Made by a program: the position numbers and the translations under genes. A stretch of DNA of 42,218 nucleotides from JANOAR01 sp031411235 (GTDB lineage Bacteria; Verrucomicrobiota; Verrucomicrobiia; Verrucomicrobiales; Verrucomicrobiaceae): NCBI GenBank assembly GCA_031411235.1, contig JANOAR010000212.1:1-42218 (forward strand), written 5' to 3'. The notes under the pieces are model-generated. The model had not been told where the DNA came from, searched no databases, and was given only the letters and a program-made list of their open reading frames with translations. Below are positions 30,941-39,323 of the stretch, piece by piece; position 1 is the stretch's first letter, and each line of letters starts with the position of its first letter.

Positions 30941-33526
30941 TCTTCTTCTTTAAAGCTCCCCGACCCTTGGCAGCACCTTGCCGTGGATCATCTGCGCGCT
31001 GGCTCCGATGTCATCGTCAGTGCGCCGACGGGCGCGGGGAAGACTTACATCTTTGAGCTGATCTACCAGAGCGGACACTTCAAGGCCGCTGGGCAAACGG
31101 TTTATACCGTGCCAACGCGAGCGCTGGCGAATGACAAGTATGCCGAGTGGCGAGACCTCGGCTGGAATGTGGGCATCGCCACGGGCGATCTCGCGGAGAA
31201 TGTGAATGCGCCTGTTTTAGTCGCGACATTGGAGACGCAGGTGGAGCGCTTGCTGCGTGGCGAGGGGCCTGCGCTGCTGGTCATCGACGAGTACCAGATG
31301 ATCGCCGATGCGGGCCGTGGCGCGCACTACGAGGGCACCATCGCGCTCGCGCCGAACAAGACGCGACTGCTGCTGCTCAGCGGCTCAGTTTCCAATCCCG
31401 ATGATGTGGCGGAGTGGATGCGACGCATTGGCCGACCTGCGGAAGTCGTAGCCACGAAGCATCGCCCCGTGCCGCTGGAAGAGATGCCGCTGGAGTTGCT
31501 GCCCATGCACCTCGCGCGCAAGTTTGAGGGCTGGTGGCCTCAGCTCGCTGCCGCTGCGATCCTGGGTGATCTCGCGCCGCTGCTGATCTTTTCGCCACGT
31601 CGTCGCGATGCTGAATCCATCGCGCGTGCGCTGGCTCACGAGTTGCCGCAGGGGGAGCCGCTAAGCCTCACTGCTGCGCAAGCCGCTGCGTGTGGCAAGG
31701 AACTGACGGCGATGCTGGAGAAGCGCATCGCCTTCCATCACAGTGGGCTCTCGTATGCTGCGCGGGCAGGTGTTATCGAGCCGTTGGCGAAGGCGGGGCA
31801 ACTGCGTGTCATCGTCGCCACGATGGGCCTCGCGGCAGGCATCAATTTCTCCGTGCGCAGCGTGCATGTGGCCGCGACGAAGTTCCACGACGGCACCTCG
31901 GAGCAGGCGCTCGATCCCGATGAATTGCTGCAAATGTTTGGCCGCGCGGGGCGGCGTGGGTTGGATGATCACGGCTACGTCATCACCACGCGGCAGAGCC
32001 CCACGCTAGGCGATGGGCGACCTGCGCGGCTGCATCGCTCGGCCTTGCTCGCGTGGCCGATGTTTCTCCGTGTGATGAAACACGCGGCGCTGCGTGGCGA
32101 TGATGCCTTCGATGCCGCGCAGCGCTTTGCCATGCGGCTCTTCGCCGACGAACCGCCTGCGCTGGGGCTGGAGACGACGCGCGATGCTGCATCGCCCTTG
32201 CCACCGATCACGAGGAGCCATGAAGGCACGGCCACTTTCGGCCTAGAAGCCATGGTCACGCAGATTTTCAACAGCGGCGGCGAGTGGGAGGAGAGGCACT
32301 CGAACCGTACGCGCTCGGCTCGGCTGGGCGAGGTGTGGATCGCAGATGAATCCAAGCAAAGCTTGGCCGTGGCGCACTCGCGTTTCATCGCCTCGCTGGG
32401 CGGAGGGCTTGCGCGTTTGTTCAAGATCGAAGCCGATGTCTATGGCCTTGAGGTCGCTCTCGGCCAGCCTGTGGCGGAGGGCAGCGAGGTCTTCCGCCCC
32501 ACGCGAGCGCTACGCAAGCTGCTGCATCTTGGGCGCGAGGAGGAGGACTTGTCGCTCGATGAATTTACCAAGAAGCATCGGCTGAAAGTGGCAAGAAAAC
32601 TGAAGCCAAGTAGAACGAGCGTCCCGCGCGTTAGCGCTAACGAGCGAGACACTCGTTCTACTGATTTAGAAAACGAGCGAGACGCCCGTTCTACTTACAG
32701 CCACTTGCCCGCCTTCATCGATCACGCCGTGCGCGATGGCTTGCTGCTGGCCCGCTGGGACATGCGCGACATCCCCGTGGAAGCCTATGCTGACAACGCT
32801 GGACGCCTTATTTTGCAACCGCTGGAGCGCAGCGTGCCGCGCCACAGCGAGACGGAGGTGGACATCAAAGAAGCTGATGGCACAGCGGAAAAAAGGAAGC
32901 CCATCGCCCCGCGCCCTGGCTCGCCGATCCATGCCTGGCGCTCGCTCGGGCTCATCGACGCGCACGGTGTGCCGACGCAGCGAGGGGAGATCGTAAGCTT
33001 CTTTCAGCACGGCGAGGGCCTCGCCATTGCGGCAGCACTGGAGGACGAAAGTTATCACGTTGATGAAATGGTGGAGCACATGGCGAACCTACGCGCGGGC
33101 TTCCGTTTCGAGCTGCCGGGCTTCTGCGCCAGCGAACGACTCGGCGCTGCGTGCCGCGCTGCGTATGGCTTCATCAATCACCAGGGCTATCTCGCCAACG
33201 GCCTGCCCATCGACTACGGCGAAGGCGCGGCGGAGGTGTTGGCCGCGCTGATGCATCAAGAACACCGCAAGGGTCTGGATTTTCAGCAAGGCTTTGCCGA
33301 GGGCGATGTGTCGCGTGCCTACCTCGAATGGCTGAGCCTCATCCGCCACATCGTCCATGCACCGCATCACGCCTGGCCGCGCTGGCAGGCCCTACAAGCC
33401 GAGTGCGCCCGCGTACTGAAGGATCACGGCAAGGCCATGCGGCATCTGTTTCATCTCGATATACCACCGCTCACCGCGAAGCAGAAGCACGGCAGGCCGA
33501 TGCATTATTTACTGGCGAAAAAGTAG
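30935..33526 (+). CDS. Ski2-like DEAD/DEAH-box helicase with an in-frame palindromic insertion
   Basis: An 863-residue superfamily 2 helicase. Visible are Walker A in SAPTGAGKTY (about 29-38), VPTRALAND (motif Ia), VIDEYQMIADAG (motif II, DEYQ), LSGSVSNPDDV (motif III), AFHHSGLSYAARAG, ATMGLAAGINF, and motif VI QMFGRAGRRGLD (about 333-344). The FHHSGL and QMFGRAGRRG style is that of Ski2/Mtr4/Brr2-like RNA or DNA helicases. The C-terminal half is not one I can name. Residues about 559-589 (SRTSVPRVSANERDTRSTDL and on) are encoded by a palindromic repeat at 32610-32694. The ATG at 30935 begins MFSSSLKLPDPWQHLAVDHL, a fitting start; an upstream TTG or other codon would read through repeat DNA. 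Confidence 0.85.
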   Translation: MFSSSLKLPDPWQHLAVDHLRAGSDVIVSAPTGAGKTYIFELIYQSGHFKAAGQTVYTVPTRALANDKYAEWRDLGWNVGIATGDLAENVNAPVLVATLETQVERLLRGEGPALLVIDEYQMIADAGRGAHYEGTIALAPNKTRLLLLSGSVSNPDDVAEWMRRIGRPAEVVATKHRPVPLEEMPLELLPMHLARKFEGWWPQLAAAAILGDLAPLLIFSPRRRDAESIARALAHELPQGEPLSLTAAQAAACGKELTAMLEKRIAFHHSGLSYAARAGVIEPLAKAGQLRVIVATMGLAAGINFSVRSVHVAATKFHDGTSEQALDPDELLQMFGRAGRRGLDDHGYVITTRQSPTLGDGRPARLHRSALLAWPMFLRVMKHAALRGDDAFDAAQRFAMRLFADEPPALGLETTRDAASPLPPITRSHEGTATFGLEAMVTQIFNSGGEWEERHSNRTRSARLGEVWIADESKQSLAVAHSRFIASLGGGLARLFKIEADVYGLEVALGQPVAEGSEVFRPTRALRKLLHLGREEEDLSLDEFTKKHRLKVARKLKPSRTSVPRVSANERDTRSTDLENERDARSTYSHLPAFIDHAVRDGLLLARWDMRDIPVEAYADNAGRLILQPLERSVPRHSETEVDIKEADGTAEKRKPIAPRPGSPIHAWRSLGLIDAHGVPTQRGEIVSFFQHGEGLAIAAALEDESYHVDEMVEHMANLRAGFRFELPGFCASERLGAACRAAYGFINHQGYLANGLPIDYGEGAAEVLAALMHQEHRKGLDFQQGFAEGDVSRAYLEWLSLIRHIVHAPHHAWPRWQALQAECARVLKDHGKAMRHLFHLDIPPLTAKQKHGRPMHYLLAKK
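32610..32694. repeat. Palindromic element inside the helicase gene
   Basis: Bases 32610-32661 form a near-perfect 52-base palindrome: arms beginning GTAGAACGAG and ending CTCGTTCTAC, centre TTAGCGCTAA, 23 of 26 arm positions paired. A second copy of the right arm (AACGAGCGAGAC...CGTTCTAC) follows at 32672-32694, matching 32639-32661 at 21 of 23 positions. The whole 85-base stretch stays in frame and adds about 30 residues. Confidence 0.9.
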
Positions 33527-33553
33527 CGAAGACTGAGTCGTGTCGCCTAGCGG

Positions 33554-35587
33554 CTAAGCCTTCACCCGACCATGCCGCAGCAGATCAAACACGGTGAGGA
33601 TGCCGCAGAGTTTGCCTTCGCTATCGACGACGAGAGCCTTGGTTGCGCCAGTGTGCATGAGGTCTTCGACGACATCGGGGATGGGCGTCTCGGGCTTCAC
33701 CAGAAAGGGGGTGGCGAGGGGGATTTCACGGACTTTGTGCTGGCAGTCCATGCCGTGGTGCTTGAGCCAGTCGTAGGCGACGGCACGGCGCAGCAGACCG
33801 AGGACTTTGCCTTGCTCGTCGAGCACGGGGTAGGTGCTGTGCGGGTGGCTTTGGAATTCGTCGATGGCGTCGTTCAGGCAAGCGTCGGCGGGGATGGTGG
33901 CGATGTTACTGGTCATCACGTCGGCGGCAGTGCCGCGTGCGATGTCCTGCGGCATGGCGGCTACGGTTTGATCCACCTCGGCGGGCAAGTGGTAGTTCTC
34001 CGCTGACTTTTGGAAGAGCTTGTTCAGCGAGCCAAAGGCACCAATGAGTTTGTCAAAGGTGCGGGCTTCAATGGCGACGAGGGTGGTGGGCTCCGTGGCG
34101 CGGGCGTCGAAGCGCCAGATGCGGTCGCCCATCAGCGCTCGCTCGCCGAAGTGATCGCCGGGGCCGCAGGATTTGACCACTTCGCCTGCATCGTCGGTGA
34201 TGTCGATGCGTCCATTTTTCACGGCGTAGAGCGAGAAGGCGGGCTCGCCGGATTCAAACAGTGGATCACCAGCTTCGAGGTGCATCTCCTTCAGCGGCGT
34301 GGTGTACTGCGGGACGAGGAGATTGATGTCGCGGGGGAAGAACAGCTCGAAAGTCCACTCGGTCATGACGCGCAGTTTGCGGTCGAGGCCGGGGAGTTTC
34401 ATGAGGTAGATGCTGCGCCACATAAACCACGCGAGGATACCGCTGAAGTTGAAGCCTGCGATATTCGCCACGGCCATGTGGTGACCGATGGAGGCGAGTT
34501 CGCCCTGGCCTTTGAAGTCAAAGGTGGCGAGCGTTTTGCCATCGTAGCTGGCGGCGATGTTGTCGCCGATCATCGCGCCTTGCCTACACGCGAACTGCGC
34601 GGTCTCGGGGCAGACCCCACCGCCTGTTTTGGGGAAGGCGCTGCAATCGCCCGCTGACCAAACGCGCGTCTGGCCGACCACGAGGCCGGTGTTGAGCACT
34701 TGCAGCTTGCCCTTCTCCACGGGCAATGCGCCGCTCTTGCCGAGGGCGAGGATGAGCGGGTGCGGGGCATTGCCCACGGTGCAAACGATGAGCGAGGCAG
34801 CGAGTTTGGTGCCGTCGTCCAGCAGCACGCTGCGCGCGGTGGCAGCACGGCAACGATGATTGAGGATGACCTTAACGCCCATCTTTTGCAGGCAGCGCCC
34901 GGTGTAGTCACCGAGCGATGGTGCAAGCATGGCGAGCAGGCGGTCACCGCTGTGGACGAGGGTCACGCTGGGCTCATCGGCAGCGATGTGGTCGTAGTAG
35001 CAGCACACGCCGCGAATGAGATCCTGCATCTGCCCGGCGGTTTCCACACCCGAGTAGCCGCCGCCCACGACGATGAAGCTGAGCAGCGCACGACGTGCTT
35101 CAGCATCCTCCAGCAGATTGGCTTCCTCCATGCGGGCGATGATGGCGGCGCGCAGCTTCATAGCATCGCCAGCGTTGCGCATCAGGTAGGCGTGCTCGCT
35201 CATGCCGGGGATGCGGCTGAGATCGACCTCGGAGCCGGGGGCGAGCATGAGGTGGTCGAAGCTGAGGGTGATATTCGGCGAGAAGGGGCCGCCATCGAGG
35301 CACAGGGTCTTCGCCGCGAGGTCAATGCTGCGCACCTGGCCACGCAGCACCTCGGCACCGCGACAGAGCAGGCGGATGGGATTGACGACATGCCGGGGTG
35401 ACAGCGAACCGCCGACGACTTCCGCAAGCATGGGCTGGAAGACCATGTGGTTCTCGCTGGCGATGACGCCGATTTTTAAACCGCGATGCTTGAGGCGCTT
35501 GATCGCGCGCTGGGCGGCATACACGCCTGCGAACCCTCCACCGATGATGGCAACGTCGAGATGGCGGAGGGGGGCGAGAGTGGGCAT
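33554..35587 (-). CDS. NDH-2-like FAD oxidoreductase fused to cNMP-binding and CBS domains
   Basis: A 677-residue fusion. Residues 1-420 are a type II NADH dehydrogenase-like flavoprotein: FAD motif AIIGGGFAGVYAA (13-25), NADH motif IVVGGGYSGVETAG (172-185), WSAGDCSAFP (about 310-319), and a membrane-associating C-terminal part with ILAWFMWRSIYLMKLPG. Residues 425-525 are a cyclic-nucleotide-binding fold (LEAGDPLFESGEPAFSLYAV, GPGDHFGERALM with the phosphate-binding cassette FGERAL). Residues 550-677 are a CBS pair (AADVMTSNIATIPADACLND; VREIPLATPFLVKPETPI). The enzyme would pass electrons from NADH to quinone at the inner membrane, here with two ligand-binding regulatory modules, probably nucleotides. 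The ABC ATPase gene lies 60 bases upstream on the same strand. Confidence 0.9.
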   Translation of the reverse strand: MPTLAPLRHLDVAIIGGGFAGVYAAQRAIKRLKHRGLKIGVIASENHMVFQPMLAEVVGGSLSPRHVVNPIRLLCRGAEVLRGQVRSIDLAAKTLCLDGGPFSPNITLSFDHLMLAPGSEVDLSRIPGMSEHAYLMRNAGDAMKLRAAIIARMEEANLLEDAEARRALLSFIVVGGGYSGVETAGQMQDLIRGVCCYYDHIAADEPSVTLVHSGDRLLAMLAPSLGDYTGRCLQKMGVKVILNHRCRAATARSVLLDDGTKLAASLIVCTVGNAPHPLILALGKSGALPVEKGKLQVLNTGLVVGQTRVWSAGDCSAFPKTGGGVCPETAQFACRQGAMIGDNIAASYDGKTLATFDFKGQGELASIGHHMAVANIAGFNFSGILAWFMWRSIYLMKLPGLDRKLRVMTEWTFELFFPRDINLLVPQYTTPLKEMHLEAGDPLFESGEPAFSLYAVKNGRIDITDDAGEVVKSCGPGDHFGERALMGDRIWRFDARATEPTTLVAIEARTFDKLIGAFGSLNKLFQKSAENYHLPAEVDQTVAAMPQDIARGTAADVMTSNIATIPADACLNDAIDEFQSHPHSTYPVLDEQGKVLGLLRRAVAYDWLKHHGMDCQHKVREIPLATPFLVKPETPIPDVVEDLMHTGATKALVVDSEGKLCGILTVFDLLRHGRVKA

Positions 35588-35647
35588 GATAGCAAGTGAT
35601 GGATCAGGACGCTGCGAGTAGCAATGAGGTGAAATTCGGCTCCCGAT

Positions 35648-36505
35648 TCAGTCCTTGGAGCTGTCCCCCGTGGCCTCCAAAAACAGCCTCTCCAGTGTGG
35701 TGTGTGGATGGCCCATGTGCAGCAGCTTGGTGTTGCCGCCCTGAACCTCAATGAGGCTGCGGATGTTGGCGAGCAGTTCGGGGCTGGCGTTTTCCAGCGC
35801 GATCTCGGTCTGGCTCTCCACGGCGATGAGGTCGGAGAGCTTGCCTTCTCGCACGAGTTCGCCCTGCGACATGATGCCGATGCGGTCGCAGACTTCCTGC
35901 ATCTGCTCCAGCAGGTGCGAGGTGACAAGCACGGTGATGCCACGGGCCTTGCAGTCGAGGATGAGGTCGCGGATGCGGCGCGAGCCTGCGGGATCGACGC
36001 CTGCGGTTGGTTCATCGAGAACCAGCAGGCGTGGCTCATGGATCAAGGCCTGGGCGAGGCCGATACGCTGCAACATGCCTTTGGAGTAGCCGCCGAGTCT
36101 GCGATCCGCAGCGTCGGTGAGGCTGGTCATTTCGAGCAACTCGCGGGCTTTGTTTTTCAAAACACCGCCGCCCATCCCGCACAAGCGGCCAAAGAAAAGC
36201 ATCGTCTCCATGCCGGTGAGGTGCTTGTAGAAATAGGGGTTCTCGGGCAGGAATCCGACGGTGCGGCGGCTCTCGACCTTCTGGCTGTCGATGCCGAAAA
36301 TGTGCGTGTGGCCCTGAGTCGGTGCGAGCAGCCCGAGCAGCACTTTCATGATGGTGCTCTTGCCACTGCCATTCGGCCCGATAAGCCCATATACCTCGCC
36401 TTCGGCGAGGTGGAGCGACACATGCTTCACCGCGAGCAGAGCCTTCTGGCCCACGCCTCGCAGGAAGACTTTCGACAGGTTCTCAACGGTGATGGCGGAT
36501 GGCAT
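35648..36505 (-). CDS. ABC-2-type transporter ATP-binding protein
   Basis: A 285-residue ATPase of the CcmA/NatA/DrrA style. Motifs: Walker A GLIGPNGSGKSTIMKVL (about 39-55), Q-loop GFLPENPYFYKHLTG, signature LGGYSKGMLQRIGLAQAL, Walker B LLVLDEPTAGVDPAG and H-loop VTSHLLEQMQEVC. A C-terminal part of about 70 residues after the core is usual for this class. No permease gene adjoins it; the ABC-2-like permease in the window lies about 19 kb away. It follows kup (101 bases) and precedes the NDH-2 fusion gene (60 bases), all on the minus strand. A dispersed repeat sits directly before its start. Confidence 0.88.
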   Translation of the reverse strand: MPSAITVENLSKVFLRGVGQKALLAVKHVSLHLAEGEVYGLIGPNGSGKSTIMKVLLGLLAPTQGHTHIFGIDSQKVESRRTVGFLPENPYFYKHLTGMETMLFFGRLCGMGGGVLKNKARELLEMTSLTDAADRRLGGYSKGMLQRIGLAQALIHEPRLLVLDEPTAGVDPAGSRRIRDLILDCKARGITVLVTSHLLEQMQEVCDRIGIMSQGELVREGKLSDLIAVESQTEIALENASPELLANIRSLIEVQGGNTKLLHMGHPHTTLERLFLEATGDSSKD

Positions 36506-36514
36506 GGCGGAAGG

Positions 36515-36553
36515 GGAACATTGAACATCGAAGATTCAACATCGAACATCGGA
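36515..36553. repeat. Second copy of the GAACATTGAACATCGAA-type repeat
   Basis: GAACATTGAACATCGAAG and, after TTC, AACATCGAACATCGGA form a short tandem run in the 101-base gap between kup and the ABC ATPase gene. Its minus-strand word TTCGATGTTCAATGTT is identical to 30882-30897. It lies within 10 bases of the ATPase start codon, so it forms part of that gene's leader. Confidence 0.7.
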
Positions 36554-36606
36554 TGAGGGAACAAGAAGGGGGAAATCCTCATCCCTCCGCTGCGGTTCGA
36601 CCCAAA

Positions 36607-38484
36607 CTACAGTTCCAACTGAATCCCCAGCTCGATGACCTGCCGTGGCGGCAGTTCGAAGTAGCCAGTCGCTGGGCGGGCGATGCGCGAGAGCAGGGTG
36701 AACAAGGTCTTTCGCCACTTCATCATCTTGCCAGGGCCAGTGGTGTGCAGCAGTTCGCGGCTCTGGTAGAAGCTGATGCCGGCGGGCTTCACGGTGCCGT
36801 AGTCGCTGAGGGCGCGCACGAGGTCATCAAAGACATTGGGCGTCTCGGCGAAGCCATAATGAAGGACGACGCGGAAGAAATTTTCGTGCATCTCCTCGAC
36901 GATCATGCGTTCGGAAGCGTCGATTTTCGGTTGTTCCTCGAACTTCACGGACAGCAGCACGACATGTTTGTGCAGGGCTTTGTTGTGCTTCAAGTGGTGC
37001 AGCAGGCACAGGGGCAAACCTTCTGCCGAGGCCGACATGAACACCGCCGTGCCAGGCACGCGAATGATGCGGTCGTGTTTGATCTCGTCGATGAGGAAGC
37101 TCACGGGCAGTCGCCCACGCATCATCGCATCGCGCAAGATGCCGCGGCCATCAGTCCAGGTCTTCATGACAATCCAAATGACGGCGGCCACGGCGAGGGT
37201 GAACCACGCTCCTTCATAAAATTTGCTCAAGCTGCCGATGATGTAGGAAGACTCCACGGTCATAAAGACCAGCGTGGGCAGCAGCGCCTTCCACAGTGGC
37301 CAGTGCCACAATTTCCAAGCCACGCCGAAGAACATGATGCTGGTGAGCATCATGCCCATGCAGACGGAGAGACCATAGGCATTGGCCAAGTTACTGGAGG
37401 ATTTAAACGACACAACGAGCGCGATACAGGCGACCATGAGGAGGTAGTTCACCTGTGGCATATAGATTTGTCCGCGCATGTCTGGCGAGGTGTGGACGAT
37501 CTTTAAACGAGGCAAAAAGCCCAACTGCACGGCCTGCTGAGTGAGCGAAAATACGCCGGTAATCATGGCCTGCGAAGCGATGATGGTCGCCATCGTGGCA
37601 AGGATAATCGCAGGCATCAGGATGGCATCGGGCACCATGCGGTAGAAAGGATTTGCCGCTGCCTCGGGGTGCGCCAGCACCAGGGCACCCTGGCCGAGGT
37701 AGTTCAGGATCAGCGCCGGGAAGGCGACAAAAAACCAGGCGTTGAGCAACGGCGGACGACCGAAGTGGCCGATGTCTGCATACAGCGCCTCGCAACCTGT
37801 GACGGCCAGCAGCACCATGCCCATAATGACCAGCCCGTGGATGCCGTGGCTGATGAGAAACTCGATGCCATACTGGGGCAGCAGTGCTTTGAACACCTGT
37901 GGAGCATCGCCGATATGCATGATCCCGATGACAGCGAGAAATAGGAACCACACCAGCATGATGGGACCAAAGGCTACGCCAATCTTCGCGGTGCCAAAAC
38001 GCTGCACGCCAAACAGCACAATGATGATACCCACTGAGATCGGTATGACGTAGCGCATGAGATCTTTGCTCTTCTCGCCGAGACCTTCCACAGCGGAGAG
38101 CACCGAGATCGCGGGCGTGATCATGCCATCGCCATAAAGCAATGCCGCGCCGAACAGCGCCATCAGCATGGCTCCAAATAGGGTGCGCCCCGAGAACATG
38201 CCCTTCTCACTGCGCAGCAGCGCCAGCAGAGCGAAGGTGCCGCCCTCGCCTTGGCTTGTGGCACGCGTGAGCATGAGCAAATACTTGATCGTGGCCATCA
38301 GCAGCAGCGACCAGAACATCAGAGAGATCGGCCCCAACACCGCCAGCTCATCACCCGCCGTGAAGTGCGAATGGTGCAGGCACTCACGCAACGCATAGAG
38401 CGGGCTGGTGCCAATATCGCCGAAGACTACTCCCAACGCACAGAGGGCGAGGGACCACTTATTTGAAGGTTTGTGTTCTGACAT
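36607..38484 (-). CDS. kup: Kup-family potassium uptake protein
   Basis: A 625-residue potassium transporter, standard for Kup/HAK/KT proteins, which take up K+ with protons across the inner membrane. Visible are the signature LGVVFGDIGTSPLYALREC (about 17-35), a first 450 residues with about twelve helices (for example TIKYLLMLTRATSQGEGGTF, LLYGDGMITPAISVLSAVEG and GCEALYADIGHFG), and a soluble C-terminal domain ending in LPPRQVIELGIQLEL. The ATG at 38484 is used. Two small hairpins lie in its leader. It is the first of three minus-strand genes followed by the ABC ATPase and the NDH-2 fusion. Confidence 0.95.
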   Translation of the reverse strand: MSEHKPSNKWSLALCALGVVFGDIGTSPLYALRECLHHSHFTAGDELAVLGPISLMFWSLLLMATIKYLLMLTRATSQGEGGTFALLALLRSEKGMFSGRTLFGAMLMALFGAALLYGDGMITPAISVLSAVEGLGEKSKDLMRYVIPISVGIIIVLFGVQRFGTAKIGVAFGPIMLVWFLFLAVIGIMHIGDAPQVFKALLPQYGIEFLISHGIHGLVIMGMVLLAVTGCEALYADIGHFGRPPLLNAWFFVAFPALILNYLGQGALVLAHPEAAANPFYRMVPDAILMPAIILATMATIIASQAMITGVFSLTQQAVQLGFLPRLKIVHTSPDMRGQIYMPQVNYLLMVACIALVVSFKSSSNLANAYGLSVCMGMMLTSIMFFGVAWKLWHWPLWKALLPTLVFMTVESSYIIGSLSKFYEGAWFTLAVAAVIWIVMKTWTDGRGILRDAMMRGRLPVSFLIDEIKHDRIIRVPGTAVFMSASAEGLPLCLLHHLKHNKALHKHVVLLSVKFEEQPKIDASERMIVEEMHENFFRVVLHYGFAETPNVFDDLVRALSDYGTVKPAGISFYQSRELLHTTGPGKMMKWRKTLFTLLSRIARPATGYFELPPRQVIELGIQLEL

Positions 38485-38491
38485 TGGAAGT

Positions 38492-38527
38492 CTTCGGGTA
38501 AACGCCCGAAGCCCCTGACTGGGGGGC
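38492..38527 (-). promoter_or_regulatory. Two hairpins in the kup leader
   Basis: A perfect 7-base stem CTTCGGG/CCCGAAG (38492-38498 with 38505-38511) lies 8 bases before the kup start, with a GC-rich stem GCCCC/GGGGC (38511-38515 with 38523-38527) beside it. On the transcript they would precede the start codon and could limit ribosome access. They do not match the c-di-AMP (ydaO) riboswitch pattern as I know it. The rest of the 237-base gap to the RppH-like gene shows nothing clear. Confidence 0.4.
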
Positions 38528-38721
38528 GCTATGTCTTGACCAAAGATAGCTTGCTAGCAACTGGGAAACTTGGCCTTGAATTTCTTGAAACCCTGGATGC
38601 GCCTTTATGCCCACCCGACTGGATTTAGCGTGAAGGGGGCTTCAGTCGAGCCGTGCAAACTTGCATTTCCTTACTCGCTCACCCGCCGCTTCGATGCTCC
38701 CTTAGCGCCGCCTCCCCCACC

Positions 38722-39225
38722 ATGCCAGCCCCAGCCATTTCCACTCCAGCGCCTCCGCCTGATCCCGTGCTCTATCGCCCCAACGTTGCCGCAATCCTGC
38801 GCGACACCGAGAGCCGTATCCTCATCGCTGAGCGTGTCGGAGTGAGTGGCGCGTGGCAGTTTCCCCAGGGTGGCGTGGACGATGGGGAGGATATTGAACT
38901 CGCGATGTATCGCGAAGTGCAGGAGGAGATCGGGGTTAAAAAGAGCCTCATCAGCATCGTTCAGCAGCGCGGGGGGTATCGCTATCCCTTTCCCAAAGGG
39001 CGGCTGAAATACGGAGTCTATGGTGGCCAAGAGCAGACCTATTACCTCTGCGACTTCCTCGGCGCGGACAAGGACATCGACCTCAATCAACCAGGGCGTG
39101 AGTTCAGCCGCTATCGGTGGATCAAGCCGCAAGACTTTCAGCTCAAGTGGGTCGCACGGTTCAAGCAAGCGGTGTATGTGAAGGTGTTTCGCGACTTCTT
39201 TGACGTTGAGCTGGTCGTTGGTTGA
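38722..39225 (+). CDS. rppH: RppH-like Nudix hydrolase (RNA pyrophosphohydrolase)
   Basis: A 167-residue Nudix enzyme. RppH removes pyrophosphate from the 5' end of mRNA and so triggers its decay. The Nudix box is complete in GGVDDGEDIELAMYREVQEE with IGV following (GX5EX7REUXEEXGU). Other RppH-type features are YRPNVAAILRD, GAWQFPQGGV and the Trp-rich YRWIKPQDF. The ATG at 38722 is chosen; an in-frame upstream start would add 23 unrelated residues. It is divergent from kup and followed by the SulP gene after 98 bases. Diadenosine-polyphosphate hydrolase is the main alternative and is related. Confidence 0.85.
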   Translation: MPAPAISTPAPPPDPVLYRPNVAAILRDTESRILIAERVGVSGAWQFPQGGVDDGEDIELAMYREVQEEIGVKKSLISIVQQRGGYRYPFPKGRLKYGVYGGQEQTYYLCDFLGADKDIDLNQPGREFSRYRWIKPQDFQLKWVARFKQAVYVKVFRDFFDVELVVG

Positions 39226-39323
39226 TAGCGCTGCACCTGCACGGATACTTCTATCGCCTTGGCTAGATTGGTTTAGCCAACAGCGCCCCTCATCATCACC
39301 CCATCCACCCTCAACTCACGGCT

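Noticed and set aside
35702..36556. Plus-strand open frame of 284 codons opposite the ABC ATPase
   Set aside because: All ABC motifs lie on the minus strand; the antisense frame also reads through repeat DNA at its end.
36499..37506. Plus-strand open frame of 335 codons opposite kup
   Set aside because: The Kup signature and length on the minus strand explain the region; the antisense protein is His/Asp/Gly-rich with no recognisable domain.
38485..38560. c-di-AMP (ydaO) riboswitch before kup
   Set aside because: The leader is too short before the hairpins and lacks the conserved GA-rich core of that riboswitch as I know it.
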